Of a DNA stretch of 64,000 bases, positions 1-9,110 are shown piece after piece. Under the pieces are notes generated by a model. The model ran no database searches and was not told the DNA's origin. It saw only the letters and a program-made list of their open reading frames with translations. Position numbers and translations under genes: made by a program. Within the stretch, counting starts at the first letter, position 1. Every line of letters starts with the position of its first letter. Location of the stretch: contig CAWEBZ010000014.1 in assembly GCA_963807425.1 (NCBI GenBank), positions 124,001 to 188,000 on the forward strand, read 5' to 3'. The stretch is from VRUE01 sp963807425 (lineage in GTDB: Bacteria > Actinomycetota > Thermoleophilia > Solirubrobacterales > 70-9).

Positions 1-78
1 AGTATCTTGATTGCTCGTGCCTTCGGTAGGCCGGGGGCTGCGGGAGGCATGGCCAGGCCCTCAACCCAGGAGCGCTGA
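1..78 (+). CDS. 3' end of an unidentified CDS (partial)
   Basis: A reading frame is open from the left edge to a TGA at 76-78, encoding about 25 residues rich in Gly, Ala and Arg. The next gene starts 6 bases later, which fits an operon junction. The fragment is too short to assign a family, and it could also be non-coding leader for the next gene. Confidence 0.3.
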   Translation, partial: SILIARAFGRPGAAGGMARPSTQER

Positions 79-84
79 TTCGAG

Positions 85-885
85 TTGGCAGAGAGCGGCG
101 AGCGACGGATGCTCTTCGACATCCGTGGACGACGGAAGAACGTCGTCCGAGTCGTCTACGCGGTGCTGGCGCTGCTGATGGGAGCCAGTCTCTTCCTCGT
201 CGTCGGCTCGTTCAACCTGGGTGAACTCTTCAACAGCGGCAGCTCGAGCAACGCTGCCGCGGTTCTCGACGAACAGGCTGAGCGGACCGAAGCGAAGCTG
301 CGGCGCAACCCGAACGACGAAGCGCTGCTGCTCTCCCTAACCCGCACCCGGGTTGCCGCTGGCAACGCGCTGGCGGAAGTCGATCCCCAGACCGGCGAAC
401 CGGTGGTCACGCCGGAGGGACGGGTCGAGCTCGAACAGGCGGCGAGTGCCTGGGACAGGTATCTGCAGCAGACCGACGAACCCAATCCGTCGGGCGCCCA
501 GCTCGTCGCCGGCACGTTCTTCAGCCTCGCCCAGACCTCGCCCACTCTCGAGGAAGCAGCGGCCTACGTGGAACAGGCCGCCGAAGCGCAGCGGATCGTC
601 GCGGAGGAGCGCCCCAGTGTCGGCTCCTTCAGCAGCCTCGCCATCTACGAGTATTTCGCTGGCGACTTCGCCGCCGGCGACAAGGCACAGACCCAGGCTC
701 AGTTCAAAACCGGCTCAAAAGAAGAACAGACGTCTGTCGCCAAGCAGCTCGCCCTCGTCCGCCAGAACGCAAAACAGTTCGAAAAACAGAGGCAGGCAGC
801 GGCAAAAGCGGAACAGGGTGCCGGCAAAGAAGCGCTCCAGAATCCGCTTGGAGGCCTAGCTGGCGCTGGCACCGGCGGTCCCTGA
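85..885 (+). CDS. Membrane-anchored TPR-like protein
   Basis: 266 residues. There is a short basic N-terminus, one hydrophobic segment at about residues 20-42, and then a long soluble helical region of tetratricopeptide character (about residues 60-235, with paired helices such as the stretch starting LRRNPNDEALLLSL). The C-terminus is Gln/Lys/Ala-rich and coiled-coil-like and ends in a Gly-rich tail. The start is taken as TTG at 85 because AGGAG sits at 68-72. An in-frame ATG at 109 is the alternative. TPR proteins with one N-terminal membrane segment usually scaffold envelope complexes, but no specific partner can be named from the sequence. It is followed by a tRNA-Lys gene on the other strand. 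Confidence 0.7.
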   Translation: MAESGERRMLFDIRGRRKNVVRVVYAVLALLMGASLFLVVGSFNLGELFNSGSSSNAAAVLDEQAERTEAKLRRNPNDEALLLSLTRTRVAAGNALAEVDPQTGEPVVTPEGRVELEQAASAWDRYLQQTDEPNPSGAQLVAGTFFSLAQTSPTLEEAAAYVEQAAEAQRIVAEERPSVGSFSSLAIYEYFAGDFAAGDKAQTQAQFKTGSKEEQTSVAKQLALVRQNAKQFEKQRQAAAKAEQGAGKEALQNPLGGLAGAGTGGP

Positions 886-899
886 CCGGAGACGGTGAG

Positions 900-973
900 T
901 GGGCCGTGAAGGATTCGAACCTTCGACCTTGAGATTAAGAGTCTCCTGCTCTAACCAGCTGAGCTAACGGCCC
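900..973 (-). tRNA. tRNA-Lys (anticodon CTT)
   Basis: Read on the minus strand, the sequence gives a 7-bp acceptor stem (GGGCCGT with ACGGCCC), a GCTC/GAGC D-stem, an anticodon loop CTCTTAA with anticodon CTT, and a T-arm with a TTCGAAT loop. The discriminator base is A and the 3' CCA is not encoded. The outermost anticodon-stem pair (27-43) is a G-A mismatch and the rest of the cloverleaf is regular. Confidence 0.95.
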
Positions 974-1004
974 GGAGCGGGCAAGTATAGGAACCTCGCG
1001 CCCT

Positions 1005-1757
1005 CTAGCGGGCGGTGCAGGGCTTTTCGACGCTGCCGTCGATGATCGTGCCGTCGATGAAGGTGAAGCGGCCGTGGGTGTGGAGGATGCCGTCGCTGCA
1101 GTGGGCCGACACGTAGCTGCGTTTGGAGCCGCGGAAGCTGTAGCGCTTGCCGACCTTGACCTCGACGCGGACCAGTGCCCCACGTCCCGCCGCGATCGGG
1201 GGCACATCGATGGTGGCGCGGTAGCGGAAGCCGCCACTCCGGCGTTCGATCGGGATCGTGACGACGTAGTTCTGGATCCCCGGGACGGTCGTCCGCGCAT
1301 GGAAGAGGACCGTCGCCTGCCCTTCCTGACGGGGGCCGTTGAAAAGCGTCAGCAGGGAACTGGCCCGAGTCGGTGCCTGTCCTTCGCGGGCGATCAGGGC
1401 TTCGACTTTCCCGGTGCCGACGATTGCGTTTGGGCAGCGGCGGCGGGCTTCCTGCGGTGTGACTTCCTCCAGCAGCGATGGCTGGCAGACCGGCAGTCCC
1501 CCCGTGGTCAGCCGGCCATCGCGATCGAAGTCGATCACTGCCTGTTGCAGTGGGGTGGGGACGCTGCCATCGACCGATTTGAGGTCGGCGTGGCCCTGGA
1601 AGTCGATCGGGACGTACGTGTTGCGCGGCAGTGTCCGCGGGGTAAAGCCTCCGTCTGCGCGCAGCACCAGGTTGCCGACCTTGACCAGTGCAGCGCTTGC
1701 CGACGCTGCGACCAAGAGGCAGGCGACCAAAAGTCCGATTCCCAGGTGCTTCCTCAA
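1005..1757 (-). CDS. Small secreted protein, single-module family (paralogue 1)
   Basis: 250 residues. The signal peptide is clear (MRKHLGIGLLVACLLVAASA and onward, cleavage near ASA-ALV). The mature part has an opening GNLVLRADGGFTP segment, a VIDFD strand, a Cys then a CPNAIVGTG motif about 20 residues later, a beta-rich middle (TLFNG...ATVLFHA), a YSFRGSKRSYVSAHC segment and a terminal Cys. It is clearly related to the proteins at 5220-6017, 20357-21133 and 21313-22089. The start is TTG at 1757 with GGGAGG only 3 bases upstream, an unusually short spacing. No enzyme motif is visible. It is probably an exported beta-sandwich protein of unknown role. Confidence 0.75.
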   Translation of the reverse strand: MRKHLGIGLLVACLLVAASASAALVKVGNLVLRADGGFTPRTLPRNTYVPIDFQGHADLKSVDGSVPTPLQQAVIDFDRDGRLTTGGLPVCQPSLLEEVTPQEARRRCPNAIVGTGKVEALIAREGQAPTRASSLLTLFNGPRQEGQATVLFHARTTVPGIQNYVVTIPIERRSGGFRYRATIDVPPIAAGRGALVRVEVKVGKRYSFRGSKRSYVSAHCSDGILHTHGRFTFIDGTIIDGSVEKPCTAR

Positions 1758-1868
1758 ATTCCTCCCTAAGCCAGGCTAGCGTCAAGGTCAAAGAACCCCC
1801 GGCTTCCTTCGGCGTTCTTAACACAGTCTTCTGCAACCTTCGCCCAACCGACCGCCAAACTACCCTTC

Positions 1869-4800
1869 GTGCCTGTGAGGAGGAGGAGCAGGGGGCAAGG
1901 AGATCGTGCGCTCGAGAAGCGCGAGGGCGAGAAGCGCCCTCCGCTGATGCTGCGCTACCCGCGGGCGGTGCTCGCCATCACGCTGCTCGCCATCACGCTG
2001 CTGGGAATCCTCGGCAGCGGCGTAGAGGAGAAACTCAGCCCGGTCTCGCTCAACATCAACGGGACCCCATCCGCGCGCGCCAACGACATCTACGACGAGC
2101 ACTTCGGCGACAGCACGCCCTTCGTGGTCCTCCTCCGCGGGCCCGCCTCCGCCCTCGACCGGCAGGGCCCCGAGCTGATCCGCGGCCTGCGCGCGAGCGA
2201 CCCGGGGGTGAGGACCCTTTCCCCCTGGGACCGCGGCCCCAGTCCCGGCGATGCGCTGCGTCCGGGACGCCGGCGCGCCCTCGTCGTCGTCTCCTTCCCC
2301 GTCGGTGTCCCGGAGGCCGTCCGGGAGACCGTCCCGGAGCTGAACCAGATCATCGAGGAAGAGATCGAGCCGCCGGTGAACGCGACCCAGACCGGCTATC
2401 CCACCCTGACCAAGGCGATCCAGGACGAATCGATCGCCGCCACCCTGCACAGCGAGCGGATCGCGCTGCCGATCCTGCTGATCGTCCTCCTGCTCGTCTT
2501 CCGCTCGCCGATAGCCGCGGCGATACCTCTTGCTTTCGGCGTTGCCACGGTGATCAGCTCGCGCGGCTTGCTCTATCTCTTCACCAACTGGTTCAGCATC
2601 GACGCCTTCGCGCTGACCGTCTGCACGATGATGGGGCTGGCGCTGGGCGTCGACTACGCGCTGCTGATGGTCTCCCGCTACCGCGAGGAGCTGGCGGGCG
2701 GCGCCGACCCGGTTACCGCCGCCGTTACGACCCGGCAGACCGCCGGCCGCACCACGGTCTTCGCCGGCAGCACCCTGATGCTCTCGATGCTGGTGGCCTT
2801 CTTCATCGTCCCCGGCTCGCTGCTTGCGTCCCTGGCGGCGACGACAGCGATGGTCGTCGCGCTCAGCGTTCTCGTCGCGATCACCGCCGGCCCGGCCGTG
2901 CTGATCCTGCTCGGCCGCAATCTCGACCGCTGGCGGATCGGCTCGGCGCAGCCGAACGGGGAGTCGCGACTGATGGCGATCGTTCGCGCTGCCCTGCGCA
3001 GACCGGCGCCGGTGGCGATCGCGATCGGCGCCCTGATCGCGGTTCTCGCCGCCCCGGCGCTTGCCCTGAAGACCGGGCCGCCGAGTCAGGCCCAGCTCCC
3101 CGCCGACGATCCCGCCCGCAAAGACGCCGAACTGATCAACCGCGCGGCCGGCGCCGGCTTCGAAGCGCCCTTCGTGATCGTCGCCGCCACCGATCACGGT
3201 CAGATCACCGACTCCGACCACCTTGACGTTCTCGCTCGCTGGCAACGGAGGATCGCCAACCGGCCTGGCGTGCAGGCCGTGGTCGGTCCCGCGCAGGTCT
3301 CCCGCGCCGTGGCGCCGTTGCAGGAACAGGGCTCGGCGCTGCTGGCCGACGACGAAGAGGACGGCCCGCTGGCCAACCTCGACCGCCTCGGTCGCAATCT
3401 CGGCCGGGTGGCGACCGGGGTCACCGCCCTGCGCGAGGGGATCTCCCAGGCGACCTTCGGCGCCGGCCTGCTCGCGGATGGCACAGGCAACGCCGAAGAG
3501 GGGGCGCTCGCGATCGCTCAGGGGCTCGGGCAGGCCGCGGCGGGCAGCCAGAGCGCACTGAAGAATCTCAACACCTTCGCCGACGGCACCCGGCAGCTCG
3601 CCAACGCCCAGCGCCGCGCCTCGCTCGGCGGCCTGGTCCTGAAGACGCAGATTCGCGATCTCGTCCCCAACCTCCGCCATAACGGGTTGCGCCGCCAACG
3701 CAAGCTGCAGAAGGCCCTCTTCGAAGACGCCAACGTCAAGCTGCCCCAGCTCCAGAGCGCGGCCAAAGTCGCCGACGAGCAGCTGAAAACGGCGCTGCAG
3801 CAGCTCGATCAGATGACGGTGGGCAAAACGGACCCGAACTACGACTCTGCGCTCGAAGCGGTGCGCCAGGCGATCGCCGCGGTGAGTGGCGCCAATCCAG
3901 CGACGGGGCAGCCCTTCGCGCCGGAATACACCGGACTGCCGACCGAGCTCGCCGGGCTGCAGGCGCGTCTGCTCGAAAACGCCGAGGAAGCGCAGCTGGT
4001 CTCTCGCTGGATAGCGACCACGATCAACACCTTGACCAAACTCTCCTCCGTTGCGAAACAGCTCTCGGAAGGCTTGAACGAACTACAAAAGGCGGGTAAC
4101 AGGATCGCCGACGGGGCGGCTCAGATCGTTCGTCGCTCGACCGAACTCAGCGATGGCCTCGGTCAGCTGGACGCGGGAGCCGAAGCGCTCGCCGGAGGCC
4201 TGACGCAGCTGACCGGAGGGACAGCCACGCTCGAGGACCGGCTGAGCGAAGCCTATAGCCGTTCCTATCCAGCCCAGAGCGGCCTGCGGCGGATGCAGGC
4301 ACGCGTCATCTCGGGCAATGCCACCCTGAACCGGCGGCTCGATCGCATTCGCCGCGCGACGCCGAAAATCTTCGACTCCGGCTACTTCGTCCTCTCCGCG
4401 CTGGACGGCTCCGCGCCGGCACTGCGCGAACGGGCGGAGGAAGCGGTCGACCTGGACAACGGAGGACAGGCGGCGACGCTGCAGGTCTTCTCCCGCTACG
4501 CGCTCAACTCGGACGGCTCGATCGACCTCAACAAGCGCCTCAACGCAGACGCCGAAGCGCTGGGCCGCGAGGCCGGTGTCACCGCCGGCGTCGGCGGTGG
4601 GCCGGCCACGCTGAACGACTACAGCCGCGTTTCGCGCGAGCGAATCCCCTACGTGGTCGCCGCGATCACGATCGCCACCTTCCTGATCCTGATCCTCGTC
4701 CTCCGCGCCCTTCCCCTCGCCGCGATCGCGGTCGGGCTCAACCTGGTCACCGTCGGCGTCGCCTTCGGTATCCTCACCTTGCTCTTCAACGTCCCGGAGG

Positions 4801-5204
4801 GCTGGCCCTTGGGTGGCCGCACCTATGTCGATGCGGTCGGGGCGACGATGATCTTCGGCCTCCTTTTCGGCCTCTCGATCGACTACGCGGTCTTCCTGCT
4901 CGTGCGTATGCGGGAGCACTACGACCGCAACGGCGACACCGCAGCAGCGATCGAGTTCGGCCTCGAGAAGACCGCAAGGGTTATCACCGGCGCCGCCGCG
5001 ATCATGATGGCCGTCTTCATCGCCTTCGCCGGGGCGCCGATCGCGACGGTCAGTCAGCTCGGCATCGGTCTGACCGTCGCGGTGCTGCTCGACGCCACCG
5101 TTGTTCGCATCGTGCTGCTGCCAGCGCTGATGCTGCTGATGGGCGACAAGGTCTGGTGGTACCCCCGCTGGATGGAGCGGGTAACGCCCCGGCTCAACGT
5201 CTGA
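1869..5204 (+). CDS. MMPL/RND-superfamily lipid or hydrophobic-substrate transporter
   Basis: 1111 residues. One TM segment lies near residues 28-50 and a second block of five at about 190-350, containing GLALGVDYALLMVSRYREEL. A further TM lies near 375-397, then a very long extracytoplasmic/helical loop (about 400-920) with heptad-like Leu/Ala/Gln spacing. The last TM block is at about 930-1095, with FGLSIDYAVFLLVRMRE. The paired G-x-S/D-x-DYA motifs are the proton-relay signature of MMPL proteins. The gene lies 1 kb upstream of six MCE genes, separated only by a divergent secreted-protein gene, which suggests a shared envelope-lipid role. The start is uncertain: GTG 1869 is given, but an ATG at 1947 would remove only the basic N-terminus. 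Confidence 0.9.
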   Translation: MPVRRRSRGQGDRALEKREGEKRPPLMLRYPRAVLAITLLAITLLGILGSGVEEKLSPVSLNINGTPSARANDIYDEHFGDSTPFVVLLRGPASALDRQGPELIRGLRASDPGVRTLSPWDRGPSPGDALRPGRRRALVVVSFPVGVPEAVRETVPELNQIIEEEIEPPVNATQTGYPTLTKAIQDESIAATLHSERIALPILLIVLLLVFRSPIAAAIPLAFGVATVISSRGLLYLFTNWFSIDAFALTVCTMMGLALGVDYALLMVSRYREELAGGADPVTAAVTTRQTAGRTTVFAGSTLMLSMLVAFFIVPGSLLASLAATTAMVVALSVLVAITAGPAVLILLGRNLDRWRIGSAQPNGESRLMAIVRAALRRPAPVAIAIGALIAVLAAPALALKTGPPSQAQLPADDPARKDAELINRAAGAGFEAPFVIVAATDHGQITDSDHLDVLARWQRRIANRPGVQAVVGPAQVSRAVAPLQEQGSALLADDEEDGPLANLDRLGRNLGRVATGVTALREGISQATFGAGLLADGTGNAEEGALAIAQGLGQAAAGSQSALKNLNTFADGTRQLANAQRRASLGGLVLKTQIRDLVPNLRHNGLRRQRKLQKALFEDANVKLPQLQSAAKVADEQLKTALQQLDQMTVGKTDPNYDSALEAVRQAIAAVSGANPATGQPFAPEYTGLPTELAGLQARLLENAEEAQLVSRWIATTINTLTKLSSVAKQLSEGLNELQKAGNRIADGAAQIVRRSTELSDGLGQLDAGAEALAGGLTQLTGGTATLEDRLSEAYSRSYPAQSGLRRMQARVISGNATLNRRLDRIRRATPKIFDSGYFVLSALDGSAPALRERAEEAVDLDNGGQAATLQVFSRYALNSDGSIDLNKRLNADAEALGREAGVTAGVGGGPATLNDYSRVSRERIPYVVAAITIATFLILILVLRALPLAAIAVGLNLVTVGVAFGILTLLFNVPEGWPLGGRTYVDAVGATMIFGLLFGLSIDYAVFLLVRMREHYDRNGDTAAAIEFGLEKTARVITGAAAIMMAVFIAFAGAPIATVSQLGIGLTVAVLLDATVVRIVLLPALMLLMGDKVWWYPRWMERVTPRLNV

Positions 5205-5219
5205 CCCGGGGCGAGGCCC

Positions 5220-6017
5220 CTATTTCCCGCCTTTTTCCGGCTTCTGGGCGCATTTCTGCGTGACCGACGGCGTCAGCGATTCGCCGTCTTTGAAGACGAA
5301 CTGGCCACGCACCTTGAGCTTTTTCGTCTTGCAGGTCGAGCTCACGTAGCTGCGCTTCTGGCCTTTGTAGCTGAAGGTCTTGAAGATCTTCACGTGGAAG
5401 CCGGTGACCGCCCCGGCACCGCCGCCGATCAGCGGAATCGTCACGGTGAGGCGTGGGCCGAAGCCTTCCTTGTTGTAGTCGGTCACGACGCCGACGAGCA
5501 CCAGCGTGGTCTGGATCGGGGTCTGGCTGTAGGTATGCAGCAGGATCACCGGCTTGCCGCCCTGCGCGGCGCCGTTGAACGCGGTGATCGTCGTCCCGAC
5601 CGGGAAGACCCTCGTCCCGACCGGAAGGACCGCCGTTCCCTCCCCACCGCCGATCTGCGCCGCTTTGCAGGCGCCCACCGCGATTTCGGTCGAAGTGTTC
5701 TGGATCTGGTTGACGTCGCAGGTCGGGTATCCCCTGCTGAACAGGTGCAGGTCTTTGGGGAAGTCGATCACCGCCTGCGTGGCCGGAACCGGCACTCCGC
5801 TTGGGTTCGTCGTCGTCGTGGTGGCTGTGGTCACGTCGAGCGTCACCGGCGCGGCTTTGGACTTCGGAAGCTTCTGCGGCGTGATCTTGACCGCGATGCT
5901 CTGCGTGTTGCCGTTGGGTCCGTTCAGGACCGGAGACTGAACTGCGACAGCTACTCCACTGACTGCGACGGCTATTCCGACCGCCATGGCAACGGCAATG
6001 GTCAGACGTTTGCGCAT
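5220..6017 (-). CDS. Small secreted protein, single-module family (paralogue 2)
   Basis: 265 residues. ATG at 6017 follows AGAGGAG at a spacing of 8. The signal peptide starts MRKRLTIAVAMAVGIAVAVS, nearly the same as the pair at 20.4-22.1 kb. The mature protein keeps the family plan: a VIDFPKDL strand, Cys, a second Cys (here in VGACKAAQIGGG instead of CP-AIVGTG), ITAFNGAAQGG, the IPLIGGGAGAVTGF strand pair, FSYKGQKRSYVSSTC and a C-terminal Cys. A Thr-rich insertion near the N-terminus is unique to this copy. It converges with the MMPL gene (15-bp gap) and diverges from the MCE operon (187 bp). The function is unknown. Confidence 0.75.
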   Translation of the reverse strand: MRKRLTIAVAMAVGIAVAVSGVAVAVQSPVLNGPNGNTQSIAVKITPQKLPKSKAAPVTLDVTTATTTTTNPSGVPVPATQAVIDFPKDLHLFSRGYPTCDVNQIQNTSTEIAVGACKAAQIGGGEGTAVLPVGTRVFPVGTTITAFNGAAQGGKPVILLHTYSQTPIQTTLVLVGVVTDYNKEGFGPRLTVTIPLIGGGAGAVTGFHVKIFKTFSYKGQKRSYVSSTCKTKKLKVRGQFVFKDGESLTPSVTQKCAQKPEKGGK

Positions 6018-6204
6018 TGGCTTCACTCCTCTTTCGATTTGGCCCCAGCGCCTCCCGGTCCCTAAACCGGCCCGCGAGCCCAGAGTAGCGCGTTGAATTC
6101 CAGTTAAGTCCCCGCTCGTGTGACGATTCTCCGTCGACGGCTCGGATACGATTCTGCAGCCGTTCCACCGGATCGGAGGCCGGGGGAACCGCACGCGACG
6201 ACCC

Positions 6205-7602
6205 GTGGCTGCCAATCCCTCAGGCGAGGAAGCGAGCCCGGCGCAAAGCCGGGGGGTCACCCCCGCCCGAATTGCGGTCATCGCGGCGCTTGCCGTGGCG
6301 GTCATCGCACTCGCCGTCGTCCTCTTCGGCGGCAACGGCTCGCACAAGTACAGCCTGCTCTTCCAGAACGCCAGCCAGCTGGTTCCCGACAACCAGGTGC
6401 TGATCGGCGGCCAGCCGGTCGGCTCGGTCGAAAGCATTGACCTCACCAGCGACAACCTGGCCAAGGTCGAGGTGAGCGTCGAACAGGAGCTGCACGAGGG
6501 CTCGACCGCGACGATCCGGGCCACCTCGCTCTCCGGCGTCGCCAACCACTACGTCTCGATCAGCCCGGGCCCCAACAGCAACCCCCCGCTGGAGGAAGGC
6601 GCCGAGCTCGGCCTCGCCTCGACCGAGACGCCGATCGACATTGACCAGCTCTTCAACACCTTCCCGGCGCCGGTCCGCCGCGGTCTTGAAGACTTCATCA
6701 AGGGCAGCGCCGCGAGCTACGCCGGCGTCGGCGAGGAGGCCAACCGCGCCTTCAAGTTCTTCGGCCCCGGCCTCAACCGCGCCACCGCTTTCGCCGCCGA
6801 GCTGAACGCCGACGAGCGGCTCTTCGAGCGCTTCCTGGTCAGCTCCAGCAAGCTCAGCACGACGATCGCCGCCCGCGGCGAGCAGCTCAGCAGCGCGGTC
6901 TCCAACGCCAGCACCGCGCTTGGCGCCATCGCCGTCCAGAACGAAGCCCTCAGCGGCACCCTGCAGCTCCTGCCGCCGGTCTTCCGCCAGGCCAACACGA
7001 CCTTCGTCAACCTCCGCGCCGCTTTCGACGACCTCGATCCTCTGGTCAACACGGCCAAGCCGGCAACCAAGAACCTGGCGCCTTTCCTGCGCGAATTCCG
7101 CCCCGTGCTCTCCAAGGCGGTCCCCACCTTTAAGAACCTCCGCCTCGTCGTCGACCGGCCCGGCTTTGCCAACGACTCCGCCGAACTGCTCGCCAGCCTG
7201 CCGACCGTGCAGCAGCGGGCGTCGAAGGCGTTCCCGCACTCCGAAGACGCGATCGCCGCCTTCCAGCCGAACCTCAACTTCATCCGCGCCTACACGCCTG
7301 ACATCTTCAACGGCTTCGGCAAGCTCGGACAGGCCACCGCGCCTTATGACGCCAACGGCCACTACGCCCGGGCGAGCTTTGTGCTCAATCTCTTCAACTA
7401 CGAAGGCGGTGCGCTGAAACCGATCTCGCCGAGCGAACAGTACGACGCCTACGGCACCTCGGCCGGAGTCAAGCGCCGCTGCCCCGGTGGGGCGACCCAG
7501 GCCTCACCCGATGGCTCCAACCCCTTCGTCGAACCCCCCCACAGCGGTTCCGGCGCGACCACCTCCGACTGCAACCCGGCCGACGCGCCCTCCGGACCAT
7601 GA
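6205..7602 (+). CDS. MCE-family protein 1 (MceA position)
   Basis: 465 residues. One TM segment at about residues 22-42 is followed by an MCE/MlaD domain at about 46-125 (contains QVLIGGQPVGSVESIDL and the SGVANHYVSISPG hairpin). A long amphipathic helical region (about 130-390) is of the kind that forms the lipid-conducting barrel or needle in MCE assemblies, and the Pro/Ser/Cys-containing tail is low in complexity. GTG 6205 is the first start of a six-gene set; no strong ribosome site is visible before it. MCE proteins bind and shuttle lipids between membranes. The substrate is unknown, and the usual YrbE permease genes are not upstream. Confidence 0.9.
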   Translation: MAANPSGEEASPAQSRGVTPARIAVIAALAVAVIALAVVLFGGNGSHKYSLLFQNASQLVPDNQVLIGGQPVGSVESIDLTSDNLAKVEVSVEQELHEGSTATIRATSLSGVANHYVSISPGPNSNPPLEEGAELGLASTETPIDIDQLFNTFPAPVRRGLEDFIKGSAASYAGVGEEANRAFKFFGPGLNRATAFAAELNADERLFERFLVSSSKLSTTIAARGEQLSSAVSNASTALGAIAVQNEALSGTLQLLPPVFRQANTTFVNLRAAFDDLDPLVNTAKPATKNLAPFLREFRPVLSKAVPTFKNLRLVVDRPGFANDSAELLASLPTVQQRASKAFPHSEDAIAAFQPNLNFIRAYTPDIFNGFGKLGQATAPYDANGHYARASFVLNLFNYEGGALKPISPSEQYDAYGTSAGVKRRCPGGATQASPDGSNPFVEPPHSGSGATTSDCNPADAPSGP

Positions 7603-9110
7603 GGAGGCTGCTGCTCATAGGCGCGCTGGTGGCGGCCGTCGTCGCGCTCGTCTTGCTCGTTTCGCGGGAAGACGGCGATGACGCCTACGTCGTGCGGGCG
7701 ATCTTCGACAACGGCGCCTTCATGGTCGAGGGCGAGCAGGTGCGCGTGGCCGGCGCCAACGTCGGCGAGATCGAATCGGTCGACGTGACTCAGACCGGCG
7801 AGATCGACAGCTACGAGAATGGCCGTCCGCAGTCGGTCGGTGGTAAGGCCGTGATCGTGATGAACATCACCGACCCCGGCTTCCAGGACTTCCGCAGCGA
7901 CGCCAGCTGCCACATCCGTCCGCAGTCGTTGATCGGCGAGAAGTTCGTCGACTGCCGGCCGACGATCCCGCGCGCCCCCGGCTCGCCGCCGGCACCGCCG
8001 CTGAAGGAGATCTCCTCGGGCGAACCCGGCGCGGGCCAGTACCTGCTGCCGCTCGAGAACAACAGCACCAGCGTCGACCCCGACCTGATCAACGACATCC
8101 AGAGCCTGCCCTACGCGCAGCGCTTCCGCCTCATCTTCAACGAACTCGGCGCCGGCCTGGCCAGCCGCGGCGAGGACATCGAGGAGGCGGTAAAGCGAGC
8201 CAACCCGGTGCTGCGCGATCTCGATCGCTTCCTCGGCATCCTCGATCAGCAGCGCGATCAGCTCACCCAGCTCGCCGCCGACTCCGACCAGATCCTCGAG
8301 CCGCTCTCGCGAGAGCGCACCCATGTCGCCGGCTTCTTCTCCAACGCCGGCGCAGCCGGTCAGGCCAGCTCCGAAAAGGGAGAGGACCTGGAAGCCTCGC
8401 TGCGGAAGTTCCCCGAGTTCCTGCGCGAGTTCCGCCTCACGATGCGCAGCCTCGCCGGTTTCTCCGACGCCGCAGCCCCTGTCTTCACCGATCTCGGCAA
8501 AGCCGCGCCGGCGTTCACCGAAGCCACCCGCCTGCTGACCCCGTTCTCCGCCGCCTCGACCGTGGCGCTGAAGTCGCTGGGCGCCACCGGCGAAGTCGCC
8601 GGGCCGAAGCTGCGTGCTGCCGATCCGATCGTGCGCAAGGCTCGCGACCTCGCCCGCTCGGGCGCGGTGCCGGTGACGAAGCTGGCCGAGTTCTTCACCA
8701 GCACTCAGAAGACCAAGGGCTGGGCCGGCCTGACCGACCTGATCTACAACGGCGCCGCCGCGACCAACGGCTTCGATGAGTACGGGCATTTCGCTCGCAC
8801 CCTCGTCACGCTCACCAACTGCGTCGACTACACCAGCGCGACGCAGGGCGAGTGCGACGCTCATTTCGGGGCCGTCGCGGATAGCTCCGCCGACTTCAGC
8901 GGCGCCGCTCTCTCCCGCTTCGTCGAAGAAGAGCTGGCGGAGGAGAGTGGCGGCACGGTCGCGGGCGCGCCTTTGGCACGCCCGTCGGCTCCGAGCATCT
9001 CTCCCGCGACGCCACAGACCCCGGATCTGGGCGAAGGCCGCAGCCTCGGGGCGAAGGGGCTTCCCTCACCTCCGCAACGTGCCCTCCTCGACTACCTCCT
9101 GGGCCCATGA
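7599..9110 (+). CDS. MCE-family protein 2 (MceB position)
   Basis: 503 residues. It starts in a 4-base ATGA overlap with the previous gene, so translation is probably coupled. The N-terminal TM is very short-anchored (residues 3-20). The MCE domain spans about 28-125 with QVRVAGANVGEIESVDV and a longer insertion than its neighbours before the RPQSLIGEKFVDC strand. Cysteines at the end of this domain (CHIRPQ, DCRPTIP) are not seen in the other five. A helical region covers about 150-400, then an Asn-Cys-Val-Asp segment and a Pro/Ser-rich tail. Confidence 0.9.
   Translation: MRRLLLIGALVAAVVALVLLVSREDGDDAYVVRAIFDNGAFMVEGEQVRVAGANVGEIESVDVTQTGEIDSYENGRPQSVGGKAVIVMNITDPGFQDFRSDASCHIRPQSLIGEKFVDCRPTIPRAPGSPPAPPLKEISSGEPGAGQYLLPLENNSTSVDPDLINDIQSLPYAQRFRLIFNELGAGLASRGEDIEEAVKRANPVLRDLDRFLGILDQQRDQLTQLAADSDQILEPLSRERTHVAGFFSNAGAAGQASSEKGEDLEASLRKFPEFLREFRLTMRSLAGFSDAAAPVFTDLGKAAPAFTEATRLLTPFSAASTVALKSLGATGEVAGPKLRAADPIVRKARDLARSGAVPVTKLAEFFTSTQKTKGWAGLTDLIYNGAAATNGFDEYGHFARTLVTLTNCVDYTSATQGECDAHFGAVADSSADFSGAALSRFVEEELAEESGGTVAGAPLARPSAPSISPATPQTPDLGEGRSLGAKGLPSPPQRALLDYLLGP

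Noticed and set aside
1860..3698. Long minus-strand open frame over the MMPL gene
   Set aside because: Composition (Arg/Gln/Asp/Gly) and lack of any motif mark it as an antisense shadow of the transporter.
5207..5219. GGGGC/GCCCC mini-hairpin between convergent MMPL and secreted-protein genes as terminator
   Set aside because: Only 5 bp with a 3-base loop and no T-run; not distinguishable from background in GC-rich DNA.
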